Below, piece after piece: positions 23,393-35,075 of a stretch of 64,000 bases of DNA. Origin of the DNA: Halictus rubicundus (Eukaryota > Arthropoda > Insecta > Hymenoptera > Halictidae); NCBI RefSeq assembly GCF_050948215.1, contig NC_135149.1:14923001-14987000 (forward strand), given 5' to 3'. The notes beneath the pieces were generated by a model. It had not been told where the DNA came from and did no database searches. It saw only the letters and a list, made by a program, of their open reading frames with translations. The stretch's first letter is position 1; the number at the start of each line of letters is the position of its first letter. The position numbers and the translations under genes were made by a program.

Positions 23393-23835
23393 CAATGCAA
23401 GTCGACGAGGAAACGAGTCGATACCCGTGCCCGCGTCGTCACGTAACGTCATTGCTCTTGTCTGGATCCGCGACATTTGACAATGGTTGAACGGCGAACC
23501 CGCGAACCACGAGCCGAACGAACGAACGCCGGGGTGGAAATGTCGTCTCGGTAGTTGGCGCACGTGTGCCTCTCGCGCGGCTGTGTTCACTCGATTGTAC
23601 GCATTCACGTCGCTAAACAATGCCTCCGGGTCCGTCGCTTTCCCGATACTCCTTCCGCGCCCGCCTCTTTCGTTTCTCTGTGTCAATTATTCTACTATTT
23701 CTTCCACCATTCCAGTTCTCGTTATTTTCTGTCGTCTTGTCCTGCCGGCTGATAGTCGCGGACTTCGGTGTCCTACCACCCACCGCGTTTCGTCGAGCGA
23801 ACTCGAACACTGGTTATTTTATTGGAGACATACTA

Positions 23836-24020
23836 CAGCGAATTCTCGATATATGTCAACAGCACGGGTCTTGCCAGCGCCGTGTATCGTACAGGAGACT
23901 CCTCGGCGTCCGAGACCTCTTGAGCTTCGAAACTCCTCAGGAGGTATGCCCTGCGGTAGTGGGGATAATTCCGCGACGTTTATCATCCTGGCCTTGGCGA
24001 CATATATAGAGAAATCACTG
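23836..24020 (+). mobile_element. MITE family A, copy 3
   Basis: TA-flanked, 185 bp, from CAGCGAATTCTCGATATATG to ATATATAGAGAAATCACTG. It contains GTCTTGCCAGCGCCGTGTAT, an AGGAGGTATGCCCTGCGG variant of the palindromic core, and ATCATCCTGGCCTTGGCG. An open frame from 23487 to 24032 runs into this repeat and should not be taken as a gene. Confidence 0.88.
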
Positions 24021-24154
24021 TATTTCGTGTAGCGTGGTTTTAGAGTCGCGTCATTACCTCAGGTTATTAGTAAACTGCGAGTTTCCATGCAAAATTGTCT
24101 GCGTCGATTGCAAGAAACTAGTCGTGTCATGAAATATGGTTCTAACGTTGTTAA

Positions 24155-24372
24155 CACTAGGTTTACGGGACCTGTTAAAATAAAGGGTTCTAATATTTTT
24201 AATTCACAATTACCGAGATTGTAATGATGCATCCATGAGAAATTATTCAACAAATTTATTTCTTTGGGTATATACTATACAAAAGAATAGCTATAAGTTT
24301 CGATAGATCAATTCTCGTTCTTTTTATAAAATAATGTAGAATAGTAATTTTTAGTGGTCCGGAAACCTAGTG
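24155..24372 (-). mobile_element. TTAA-flanked MITE family D, copy 2
   Basis: TTAA at 24151-24154 and 24373-24376, with ends CACTAGGTTTACGGG and, from the right, CACTAGGTTTCCGGACC. The interior is the reverse complement of copy 1 (TTTCTTTGGGTATATAC; TTTTTATAAAATAATGTAGA). 218 bp, no coding capacity. Confidence 0.8.
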
Positions 24373-24796
24373 TTAATTGTTCGACAGTTTCGGAGAATGT
24401 GATTGGTTCTGACATCCACGTTACGTTGGTCGCATTTGTTTGGGCTGCTCTTATTAACCCCTTACTGTCAACACATTTGTTGTCCCAATGTCACACATGA
24501 GTAACTGCTTCGATCAATTTATCTGTGGCGGTACAGTCCAACTACTCTGGCCTTGCAGATTGTCCATGAATTTTCAATTTGATTCAAATCGGGCGGATTC
24601 CCAAGCCAGTCTAAGCGATTTAGTTTCCCTTCTCTGGGCATGGCTATAGTCCGTAGTTACCGAAGTTACACACACTATACACACACCGAAGCTACTACAT
24701 TCCACGTTACCATTACTACATAATACTTTCTGGAGGTTTATGTTAATATTCTTTGCACTATGAGTGCATCGAGTAGCATCTCCTCATTAACATATA

Positions 24797-25242
24797 CAGG
24801 GTGATCGATTACAGGTGGACGAAAATTTAGGGGGTGGTTCTCCAAGACAATGTAAGATGAAAATGAAGACTAAGAAAATTTCGATTTCGGCTTCACTTTT
24901 GATTTATTATCAATTAAAAATACGCCTAAAATGCGGCAACCCGACCAACAGAGGTGTAAAATGAAATGACCCAATCGGACGGTTTACACGCCGAATTCTT
25001 GCCAGGTGACTTCTTGCGAAGCACGCGGAGAATCTGTCACTTGATACGTGACTGTCACGCACCTCTATGACATATACAACGTACACCTTTGTTGGCCGGG
25101 TTGCCGCATTTTAGGCAGATCTTTAATGGTTAATAACTAAAAATGAAGCCGAAATTACAATTTTTTTACTCTTCATTTTCGTCTTATATTGTCGAGGAGA
25201 ACCACCCCTTAAATTCTCTTTCGGCTGTAGTCGAACACCTTG
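24797..25242. mobile_element. 446-bp long inverted repeat (foldback MITE)
   Basis: The left arm (CAGGGTGATCGATTACAGGT, then GGGGTGGTTCTCCAAGACAA and AAAATGCGGCAACCCGACCA) is matched in reverse by the right arm (TTGGCCGGGTTGCCGCATTT, TTGTCGAGGAGAACCACCCC, end CGAACACCTTG). The arms are about 200 bases and the loop is short. No protein is encoded. Similar CAGGGTG/CAGGGCG ends are seen on 43599-43954. The exact ends and target duplication are not certain. Confidence 0.78.
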
Positions 25243-26106
25243 TGTAAGTTACTTCTAAATTATGCAATGTAAGAACGCGACCCATTGCAAACGTACTGCA
25301 CAACTTAAAACGGATCGAAACCCAAGAATCACATAAGTTATATTATAAGAATACGAATAAGAATGCGATAAGTGTTAAAAGAAAATTCTGGTCGGCGAAG
25401 TATTAAAATCGGCCACCCTGTATACAGATCGGTCTCGCATCTTACCATTTTCCTCGATTCATTTTCTTCTTCCGTCGACCTATTTCTGCCTCCCCCATTT
25501 CTCTCCTCGGCCGTAGAAGCCTGCTTGTCGCTTTCTCATTCTTCCTCGTTCATCTACTCGTCCTCGGCCGGCTCGCGGAACAGTTTAAAAGGGGCGGTGG
25601 CTAAATGCATTGTCTAATTGCGAGGAAAACGAGATATATGGGCCCTGCAGCTACAGGCCAGGTAACGGGGTTACTCCCGTGCATCTTTCTTGAATGCGCG
25701 TTCGGCGTTTACCGAGGGTAACGGGAGAGGGGGGTGGTTGCAAAAGGGACGGCGAAGGGGTGGCAGGGGGGATGGCTGTCTGGTCGTTAGCCGGCAGACA
25801 AAACAATCCGAGCGTGGCTGCTTTCCACTGCAACCCGAGGAAAAGCTTCTCGTGCATTAGTCACGCTCATTTTTCAGAACGTCGCACACCGGGACGCGAC
25901 AATAATTAGACCTGGCCTGAACTTGGTTAATAATTACGCGAGCCTCTCGGATTCCCAGTCGCCTCGATGTTTTGATATTCGACGCTGCCGATATTCTCAG
26001 GATTTCCGAAATTCTAACGAGATGCATACGAATAAAAATAATGATAATAAGAATAATCATAATTCTGTCTTGGTATTATGAAAACTTCGGGTCGAATTGG
26101 CATTTA

Positions 26107-26303
26107 CAGTGAATTCTCGATACTTGTCAACAACACGGGTCTTGCCAGCGTCGTGTATTGTCCAGGAGACATACCTGAGCCATCCTCGGCGTCCGAGGAA
26201 TCTCGAGCTTCGTGGACCCTCACGGGGTGTACCCCGCGGTAGTGGGGATAATTCCGCGACGTTTATCATCCAGGTCTTGACGACATATACAGAGAAATCA
26301 CTG
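26107..26303 (+). mobile_element. MITE family A, copy 4
   Basis: TA-flanked, 197 bp: CAGTGAATTCTCGATACTTG to ATATACAGAGAAATCACTG. It contains CACGGGGTGTACCCCGCGG (one mismatch in the palindromic core). It is close to a consensus full-length form. Confidence 0.88.
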
Positions 26304-26807
26304 TATGTCACTATTACATCAAATAACTATGTCCTTTTTTATTTTGTATAATTCTTTAGTGATCATATTGGATGCTCTACTGGATATCAAACAACTTAGG
26401 TTTGAAACATTTTTGTGTGCAAGTAATTTATAAGTTTTAGTCAGTAAAGTTAAGTGACTCACCCTGTATACAATCCACAATCTCTCTCTCCATTCTACGA
26501 ATCAGTAAGGATTCAATTTAGCGCTGTAGCTAGGCAATTGTTCTATTATCCGAACACTCCACTGACTAGTTCGAATGATCGAGGTTCTATTTAATCGTGT
26601 ACTGCACGAGCAAACGTGCTACGAATTGTGTCATGTTTAGATTGATTTGAACCAGAAAAATGTTACGAATACGTGGGTCAATGTTTTATAAAAAGATCAT
26701 TCCTAACAATACAGATTCGTCATTAGATTAGTATATATTGTCTCACCGTATCGCGTCATGGTTCTCGGTAATTGAGCTTCCGGGTCTTCCAAATATCGCG
26801 CACGTCC

Positions 26808-26833
26808 CTTTTACATATATAGAGACATTACTG
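26808..26833 (+). mobile_element. Solo right end of MITE family A
   Basis: TACATATATAGAGACATTAC followed by TGTA matches the family A right terminus. Sequence to the left (about 26745-26805) has only vague similarity, so this is a decayed or truncated copy. Confidence 0.55.
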
Positions 26834-28294
26834 TATTACTTGTCACGTCATATATGATAATGGAAACAGCTGGGAACTGATGGCAAAGTCAGATGTCGAA
26901 AAGCAATTTGAATATGATATGCGCGAATTTCGGTGGGAAGAGGTTGGCTATAATTCAACCCGTTTCTGACGGGTAATAAGTAGAAAGTTTTATACGCAGT
27001 TTAATGGTTTTTTAACTTTCCTCTTATTTCTGGAATTACATTCGATCTGGAAAGTTTCTGACGATTAAGGGCGTACGTTATCCGGGTCTGGGAATTGCGG
27101 AATTTAGGAAACATTTGCTCCAAATGTTTTAAATCAGATATAATTTTAGCTTGGTTTTAATACATATGGACATTAGTTCGTTGGGAATTAATTAATGACT
27201 GAGTAATAATTAGTATTAATTATTGGTATTAATAATTAGTATTATTTTTATTATTTTTCCGTTATTCGACAGTACTTCGATCGATGGCTTCGCTACTTTT
27301 TGTAAATTAAAACTTAATTGGACTGAAAAAACTAACGGGATTTATATTGATAAAAATTGCGGTCAACAAAAAACGGACATTGTCATGGCCTTTTCCAGTA
27401 ACACTGTAAAAGTTGCACAACCGAATCATTGTATACTACATGCATATTCGGTACAAATTACTTGCGAGTACGAAACAATTTAGTAGAATTATTGCACACA
27501 GATAAATTGATACTTTCTCTGAGGCTACCTTATTCGCAACGCGAATTGTAACTTGGAGCTTTGCCAAACAGAGGCACAGCCTAATCTTCCCCTCGTTACT
27601 GTATACGAGAAGAAAATTATATCCACGGAGCATAAATTTTTACCATTTATTTCAGTCGTGAATTCCCGTTATTAACAGTCTACGCGTTACAGTCCAGGTT
27701 CATTACAGACCAAATTAAATTCCCTACTTTCTTTCAATTGTTTCACCAGCCGAAAGATGAAACAAATATGTGACTATCCTTTGTGGACGTTACGATATCA
27801 CAAACTAATTACGATTACTATGTATAAATAAACAATATAAAGGGGAATGGGCATTTTCTCGTTACACAGAAAATAAGCTAACTTCATGTTCCTTTTTCTC
27901 AGTAACAATTCAACCGATCGTGCCGGTACAGACGGATTGGCAGTATCGTCTAGGTTGAAGGTAAAAAGGTCCATCTATTGATAGGGTTGTACAATATTTT
28001 CTGTTTGTTATTTCAAGATGCACTTCGGCTAAAACACACCCCTGGCAAGGTATCAGATGCTCGAAAAATTTCAAGTTGATAACTGCTCTAGGTTTTGAGA
28101 AAAAGTAACATGAAGTTTGCTTACAGAGAAACAGAGTTGCGGACGAGCGTGCCGTGCTTAAGAGGGGGCCGTGCAACAAAAATGGTTCCGAAATTGCAAT
28201 GTAATAGGATCGTGAATAGAAATAAGAACAATAACCTCATAACATATAACATTTCCACCTTATTACACGGATTCTTCTCCTTTTTTTTTTCTAG

Positions 28295-28484
28295 ATCTCC
28301 ACGTTAGTATCGCACAGGGAACGTCCGCTATGCTCGGGCAGAAGTTACCGTGCGGTCGACCGGATCGGTCAAGCGGTGAATCTGGCGGTCGAGAGGTTCG
28401 TCACCGTCGGCGAAACAATCGCAGATAACAATCCGGAGATCAAGCAGGACATGTACGAGGCATGCAAGGAGGCGAGAGTTGCCG
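28295..28484 (+). CDS. alpha-Catulin: alpha-Catulin exon, N-terminal vinculin-type bundle
   Basis: The exon is bounded by a strong acceptor (T tract, CTAG) and a GTGAGT donor at 28485. It is read in phase 0 and leaves one base (phase 1). It encodes 63 residues starting ISTLVSHRERP and continuing DRIGQAVNLAVERFVTVGET, then IADNNPEIKQDMYEACKEAR, VAG. The RVGQAVNLAV.RFV.VGE.IA block and EACKEAR.AG are diagnostic of alpha-catulin and close to alpha-catenin; the IGQAVNLAV form favours catulin. In other animals alpha-catulin is a cytoskeletal scaffold linked to Rho (Lbc RhoGEF) signalling, and in nematodes to dystrophin-dependent BK-channel positioning. A family A MITE begins 49 bases beyond the exon end. 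Confidence 0.95.
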
Positions 28485-28532
28485 GTGAGTCGAAAATTTT
28501 TCAGAATTTCTTTTTAAAGAAGCTCCTAATTA

Positions 28533-28737
28533 CAGTGTTTACTCGATATACATATGTCCAACACACGGCTCCAGCCAGGAACATATATCGGCCAGGAGAT
28601 GCTATTCTTTGATCCACGACACCTTACACTCCTCGGCAACCGAGGTCTCTCGAGATTCTCGGCTCCTCACGGGGTATACCCCGCGGTGGTAGGGGTAATT
28701 CTGGGACTTTTATCGGCTAGGACATATATAAATACTG
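28533..28737 (+). mobile_element. MITE family A, copy 5 (diverged)
   Basis: TA-flanked, from CAGTGTTTACTCGATATACA to ACATATATAAATACTG. It retains CACGGGGTATACCCCGCGG but has several substitutions in both ends, so it is an older copy. It starts 49 bases after the end of the preceding catulin exon. Confidence 0.78.
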
Positions 28738-28805
28738 TACTTAACTACTGTACTCAGTTTTTCGAAGGCGATTCGAAAGCTCAGTTGAGTATCAAATAAG
28801 ATGTA

Positions 28806-28991
28806 CAGTGATTTTTCTATATATGTCGCCAAGGCCTGGATGATAAACGTCGCGGAATCGTCCCCGCTACCTCGGGGTATACCCCGCGAGGAGCCGCGAA
28901 GCTGGAGAATAAACACGGCTCGGGCATGTCTTCTGGACGATACACGTCGCTGGCAAGACTCGTGTTGTTGACATATATCGAGAATTCTGTG
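28806..28991 (-). mobile_element. MITE family A, copy 6
   Basis: TA-flanked, inverted relative to copy 5 and only 68 bases from it. The left end is CAGTGATTTTTCTATATATG and the right end is ATATATCGAGAATTCTGTG. The core is CGGGGTATACCCCG. Copies 5 and 6 in opposite orientation could fold the transcript into a long imperfect hairpin. Confidence 0.85.
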
Positions 28992-30051
28992 TATCGATGC
29001 CTAGAACTTATTAATTGTCTCTGATGTGTCTTTGGACGCTTTTTGTGGGTTCGAACGAAGGAGACCGGTTCGAAATTAGCTTAACGAAATGTTTACGGGA
29101 GCCGCGGCGTCGGAACGTTGTCCGCTTAGGTGTCATCATTAAAGCTTCTTATGCAAACGTAGAGCTCTTAAAAAGCGGCGCGAGACACGTTCCAAAGCCA
29201 TACCTGGGATATAAAGACGTGTGTCGCGAGTTGTCGCGTCTGAAAGCTGAAAAGATATCTCTTCGCAGACCAGCATTCATGTTCGCGCCGACGCTCTGCA
29301 GAGAAACGTAGCCATTGTGTTCCCAACAAGTTTTGCTGTAGAGCGAAGTCGAGCTGCACTCTGCTCTCTTGACAGTCAGACCTCGGTGTATCAATAGAGC
29401 GAGCGAATCTACCGGCGCAAGTAGAATCTCCGGTGAAACACCACCGGCGCTTCATGCTCCTTCCGCGACTGAATCTCTCTCTCTCTCCATCTTCATTCCT
29501 TTCCATTTTTTGTCGCTGAATTCAGAATCGTGGATAGTCCGGGTTTTTTTTATCCTCGCCGGACCTTCAATGCACGCCTCATGGTTATTTAAGATTGTAC
29601 TGCTATCCTTGATCCAAACGTTTTCTGGTTCACGGTATACAGCGTGTATGGAACTGAAATTATTTAGCAACCGTTGTTCGTTCGCCTCTTGGGGTTCGCT
29701 TACTGTGAATTATTTCGTGCATTTAAGAATGGAAAATGTACACCTTGTACAGTCTGTATATTGCATAGCATCTCGAAAGTGACAAAATCATATATTTTCA
29801 TGATGTGCGACATTTAAGTTGCTGGAAGAATGGTAACAATGAAATGAAATCAATATCGACTGGTGAAGGTCGAAGACAGAGGTCCGAAAATTGTCATTTA
29901 TTTTTTGGAAACACAATATGAAAATAAATATTTTCTCGCGACTCTTTTTAATTTTATTATATATAAATTTCCAAATCATTTTACATATTTTCTATTATTT
30001 ATCTGTTGATCTTTATCTGTGCATTTACGGGTTGTGTGAATTTGTAAAATA

Positions 30052-30244
30052 CAGTGATTTCGCTATATATGTCGCCAAGGCCTGGATGATAAATGTCGCG
30101 GAATTATCCCCACTACCGCGGAGTACACCCCGTGAGGGGCCTCGGACGCCGAGGAGTGTAAACATAACACGGCTCGAGTATGTTTCCTGGACGATATACG
30201 ACGCTGGCAAAACCCGCGTTGTTTACATATTCGAGAATTCACTG
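30052..30244 (-). mobile_element. MITE family A, copy 7
   Basis: TA-flanked, 193 bp: CAGTGATTTCGCTATATATG to ACATATTCGAGAATTCACTG. It carries the long-form middle segment (CTCGGACGCCGAGGAGTGTA) and a mutated core (CGGAGTACACCCCG). Confidence 0.88.
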
Positions 30245-30270
30245 TACACGGAAACGTATACATACATTAA

Positions 30271-30543
30271 CACTAAACCTATCGACGTTTCATGTATACC
30301 TAATCCTACCATGAGCGGTCAAATGACCGCTTCAAAAAAAAATGTATCTTAGTATAGAAAGACATGCTATGAAATTTTTTCAGAAAGTAAACAATAAAGA
30401 AAGTTTTGAATATTGAAAAATGGGTTGTATGTGTATTATAGGAAAAGTCAATAAGTTACATGGCGATACAGTAACGTAGTATACAAGAAATTCTAAACAA
30501 AATTTCAAAAACGGTCATTTGACCGCGCGTGGTAGGTTCAGCG
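30271..30543 (+). mobile_element. TTAA-flanked MITE family E, copy with GGTCA hairpins
   Basis: TTAA lies at 30267-30270 and 30544-30547. The ends are CACTAAACCTATCGACG and, from the right, CGCTGAACCTACCACGCG. Near the left end lies GAGCGGTCAAATGACCGC, a perfect short palindrome in its GCGGTCAAATGACCGC part, and GGTCATTTGACCGC lies near the right end. Similar starts occur at 31387, 58736 and 3343. 273 bp, no coding capacity. Confidence 0.72.
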
Positions 30544-31386
30544 TTAAGAAGAATTAATAGCATTTTTATTTTATTTTTACTAACAATTATTCGGTAAAAC
30601 ATTTTTTTATTTTTACACGGTTACCCTCATATTACCCTCTGTTACCTATAAATGAGTACATTCTTCCTTCCACGAATAACATCGCAAATTGGCTTCGATA
30701 GCGTCGCGTTTTCATTTGCCGACGCATTCGAGAGTTTAAAATCTGGCAACCTCGCGTAATCAAGTGCCCTGTTGTCCGGGAATTATTGGAGCTTTTTACC
30801 GTGTTATTTTATCTCTGTGTATTTCGAGTACCGTGTTATTGGAGGGGCGGTGGCGTGGCTGGCAAATCGCAAATCAAGTTGGCCATCGCGAGCATTCAGG
30901 TTACAAATTAGTCGTTACCGCCCACCACGTTGCTTCTGGGGGGTTGGAAAGGGCGGAAATCCTCTATGGGGTGGCTCGCAAGATGAGAGCGTGTTTAGGG
31001 GAGCCATTCACTGCTTTATCGCATTTTTATGTCCACGGTACGTCAATCGCTATTGGAAAAGACTCTTAATTTACGGTAAAAATATTTTAGAATCCTAACT
31101 ACAATTTTCATTTTTTAACAGTTAATATACTGCTTGTATGTGTTATTTAAGTATCAATCGTATTATATCATATCAATTGGTAAAATGCTAGTGACCGGCG
31201 TTAGGTGAATTTCTTCTAATATTAAATAATGCAAAAGATTTTCAAAACACCACTTCCCTTTACTGCGAAATTGCAGCAATTTTTTTCCAATCATATGAAA
31301 ATCAATGGTTCTAAAATTTTCAAAATGTGGCAATTTTTACATTATAGATAATGTGTGTTGCATGTATTCGGATATCTGAAACTTAA

Positions 31387-31460
31387 CACTAAACCTACCG
31401 ACACTTCGTGTATAAGTGTTCCTAAAAAAAGTTATTGTTAATACATACATTAAACGTAGA
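31387..31460 (+). mobile_element. Family E left-end fragment
   Basis: After TTAA, CACTAAACCTACCGACACTT is followed by CGTGTATAAGTGTTCCTA and AAAAAAAGTTATTGTTAATA, shared with 58736 onward. The right end was not found, so the length is unknown. Confidence 0.5.
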
Positions 31461-34400
31461 TAATAGTCAATATTTCCCGATATAATTTGCAAAACAGTAA
31501 AGCTGCGATTGCAGAAAACGATGACTGGCAGGCAACAAGGCTTTCTAACTATAACCAAAATAGTTCATCCTATTAAAACTTGCAACGCTTATGAAATTCG
31601 TTATTATATAGTTGGTAATTAAATGATTACCTTGTACATTGGAGAATTAGAAGTTCGAAGGTGCTCGCGTGCATAAATTTCCGGTAATGCCGCGACTGAT
31701 ATACATAATTCATAATAGCTTGAAGAGTGAATTAACATTCATTAGCTGAATTTCCACAGTTATAATTAACAATTTAATCAGAACACGCGGTTCCTAATTA
31801 TTTTAACGCGTATTCCAACGTTATGAAGTTGAACACTTTGTGTTAGCACATTCCGTATAATTAAATGAGAATTATGCAGTGTTCGTTACAATTTTCGCTT
31901 CAAGAAGATAACAGTACCGGCACACGCTGTTGCATCTTTCCGCAGTTCATTCAACAAAGCAGTATTTTAATGCAAATTCCTCCGTAAAATAATAAACGCA
32001 TGATTCGTGTCGTGAATCAATTATGAAGTGTTAATAAAATATTCCAGTTCATATAAAAGAGGAAATACGGACGAACACGCACACGTAAATATCATTGCAT
32101 TGTATTAAAAAAAAATTAAAAGTATTGCTATCAATATATATTTTTTGATAAAACAAGAATTTGCAATTTATAATTAATGTCGTGGACACTCAACCTTTTA
32201 ATGGACATTTTACATTTTTTTCAAAAAGATTTCGACTACAAAAAGCATTTTACAGCATTACCTGTGTCACTTTCGCTTATGCACTTATGGGTTTCATACA
32301 TTAAATGCGCAGAATTTGTCATAAATTAATGTACGTTCTCTGAATTTTAGAATTCGATTTTTTTAGACTTGGGCTTGGTTATTATAAGTGCAACATTTGA
32401 GGAATTTTAGTAAATAAAGTAAATAAAATGAAAATTTTCATGAAATCTGTAAAGTGTGTCGTCGATATTCAGTCTGAATAGTATCGGATACAACTGAGGT
32501 GAATTTTCGTACAATCCTCCATTTTCCAAATGATCCTTTAGAAGCACTTTACGCATGAACATCCCCAACCTGCTTATGCATTTTCACGAGGACAGCCTTT
32601 GAAACCGGATAAACAGAAATCGACTATTCGAAGCCAGCAGAACTGCTTACCCGTTGATCTCCCCCGTGTTTCGCGTCGGGCACCATTCTCGCATTTTTTC
32701 CGATTCACGCAGATCGCACCCGAACAGAAAAATTTCGCGCAGACCTGGGCGTATCGGTGACGCACGAAGAAATGCCTTCGGCTTTTCAGCCCTGTGCTTC
32801 CTCGCCGTTGCCGCGAGGATATGAATGCAAAACTCTCGTATAAAACTCCGCAAAATGCGACGGCAAGCACCCGCAAATTGGAGGAAAAAGTCGCTACGCT
32901 GTACTCGAAGTGCTCCTGGATACGGTGTTTTAGAAGTACTTTAGTGCAACGGGTGTCCCATCTCTATTCGACATTTGTACTATTTCTTTCTTCTATTTGA
33001 AAATCATTTATTCTACGCGAGAAGAAATTCAGAAGAATACTTATAATGTCGTTGCGTTGATAATAATTAAAAGAATACTGCAGGAATTTTACAAAAAATC
33101 CAATTTTACAAAAAGCCATATGAAATTTCACGGTATCCTCGAACTGAATTTTTCCAACTCAAATGATGTCCGTTTTGGAACCGTGTATTTTTTCTGAATT
33201 ATTTTGTCTCGCTACTTGCGTATACAGGGTGTCTCCTCCAGATATTACAACTGTGTTATTCGTTTTCTTGTAGGCAGAGTCGCCAGATCGAGACTTGTTC
33301 CTCCACTCTAATTTCACCTTCCACCGCACTATTCTTCCACAGCCCAGACCCGTGACGCGTTTCGTCTTTCTCGTTGTGTACTTCGGCACTGGCAGAGAGA
33401 GGGTAACTTTTTCTCCTCAATTCGTGCTCCCCCACCCTCATGTGGCGACACTGCTTGTAGGCGAACGCGTCAAGGACTTATCAAGGTCAACTTTGATTTT
33501 TTAAATGGAATGTTATAGTCTGTCGTGCACCAATCGATGCAGCTTTTTATTCTCTCTAAAAACTAATGTATTACGATCAATTATTATTTTAGGACATATT
33601 TTAATTTCCTTAATACTTAAACGCGTCGTTGTGCTTCAAACATTACACTTGTCACAATAGGATAATACTGTTCATTCAAATTCTCTTTAAAAAGTGATAC
33701 AATTCTTATTAGTCATTAATTATAAATGGCGCAAGAGGAAGTTGCTTAATTATTACTTTATCGATCGAAATAAAAATGTGTGTTTCAAGAAATAATCGAC
33801 TTTGGTCAAGTTTTATTAAATCTCTATTATTGATTTAAGATTAAAAATTTTAATTCTGATTTCGACGATGAATATGTGGATATTGTTTAAATAAACTGCT
33901 GTTGGACTTAGTTTTGCTGTTAATATAGAACGTGTCTCTCAAAACGCTATCGGGTAGTAAATTTTGCTAAGATTAGGTGAGAGGAACGCGTTTCACTCGT
34001 TTCCGAAAGACTAAGCACAGATATATTCGGTTATACCGATAACGCGATCGCTCGGAATGCGTTTGTTGTGCTGGTTTCACGTTAAATCGATCAAAAAAGA
34101 TAAGGGACGCAAAAAGTACGCCATGACCTATATTCGACGGTCCCTGAAAGAATTTCTTTAAGCGGAGCCTCGAGCCGTGTGTCTCCTTCAGAGAGAAACG
34201 AACCAACAAGGAGTCGCAAAAAACTTTTCCGTTTCCTTTCCACTTCATCGTGGAGAGATTTCCGACTAATTGGGGTGGGAAACGCTTGACTAATCAAGGG
34301 CCGATGTTAAGTAAAATATTCATTTTAGTCACGTCGGCTCTGCGACTCTTCGAGATCGAATGAAAATAAATGCTAACGACGTGAAAGAAAGTAATTACTT

Positions 34401-34872
34401 TTCATAAAATTTGGTAGCCGAGAGATAACGATTAATTGAATTTTGTGGAGTTGGATGTTAATTGTATCGAGACTGGAATTTTGACAAATTTGTGGTGAAT
34501 GCAATTTCTGACAATTTCGATCAACTTTGACAATTCGGAAATGTAATTTCTGTCGGAAAATGCAAATACATAAAACGAAATGGATCACAGCATTTGGTTG
34601 AGATTAATCAAACTTTAATCTACATTTATTTTTGACTTCACCGATCTCTCGTAATTCGACGTGTGAATTTTTCATTCCGGTCCTTTTAAAATAATCTCCG
34701 AATAGCCGGCTATACTCTCTTGTGAAATTATTCAGCATCCTACAGTTATACAGTCCTTAATATCTTACTCAATATCTTATTTTTAGTTGTTTGCAAAATC
34801 TATGGAAATCTTTGAGAATGCAGAACTGGAGACAACGCCAGTGTCGATCATTATGAAACCATAAACCATATA

Positions 34873-35075
34873 CAGTGAATTCTCGATATATGTCAACAAC
34901 GCGGGTCTTGCCAGCGTCGTATATCGTCCAGGAGACATACTCGAGCCGTATTATGTTTACACTCCTTGGCGTCCGAGGTCTCTCGAGCTTCGCGGCCCCT
35001 CACGGGGTATACCCTGCGGTAGTGGGGATAATTCCGCGACGTTTATCATACAGGCCTTGGCGACATATGTAGAGA
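34873..35075 (+). mobile_element. MITE family A, copy 8 (right end lost)
   Basis: TA followed by CAGTGAATTCTCGATATATG, and the full long-form interior (CTCGAGCCGTATTATGTTTA, CACGGGGTATACCCTGCGG). It breaks off at ACATATGTAGAGAC, missing the last dozen bases. The break is followed by a small ACACCCA repeat (35076-35105). Confidence 0.85.

Larger units (their letters stand above)
1124..28294 (+). other. Giant putative intron 1 (27.2 kb)
   Basis: It is bounded by the donor GTATGT at 1124 and by a long T tract plus CTAG at 28294. I see no host exon that I can defend inside it, although one small catulin exon is expected. It holds MITE copies, a deleted mariner, tandem duplications, a 45-bp minisatellite and microsatellites, all listed separately. 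The stretches 1650-2540, 2710-5360, 5750-6500, 7810-8820, 9070-10450, 10640-11480, 12250-13070, 14250-15175, 15340-18530, 18780-21260, 21460-22350, 22840-23830, 25250-26100 and 26310-28290 show only non-coding sequence to my eye. Open frames of 100-160 codons in CpG-rich parts (for example 18982-19467) lack recognisable domains and a clear start context. Confidence 0.45.

Noticed and set aside
23487..24032. Open frame of 181 codons
   Set aside because: Its second half is family A MITE sequence that gives the same peptide at other copies, and the first half shows no domain. It is not a gene.
27553..27600. Frame reading LELCQTEAQPNLPLVT, resembling the missing LEI..EQTL.PLVTQ exon
   Set aside because: The match is loose (register shifted by one, the conserved basic and Ser residues absent), there is no acceptor before it, and the following GTATAC replaces the conserved Gln. 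Probably coincidence.
28295..28484. Possibility that the gene is alpha-catenin rather than alpha-catulin
   Set aside because: IGQAVNLAVERFV, the TMMLLTSSKT.LRHPEC block, and the SLPRP exon follow catulin rather than catenin sequence.
29891..30352. Open frame of 153 codons on +
   Set aside because: It runs through a family A MITE and a TTAA element. The peptide segments recur with those repeats.
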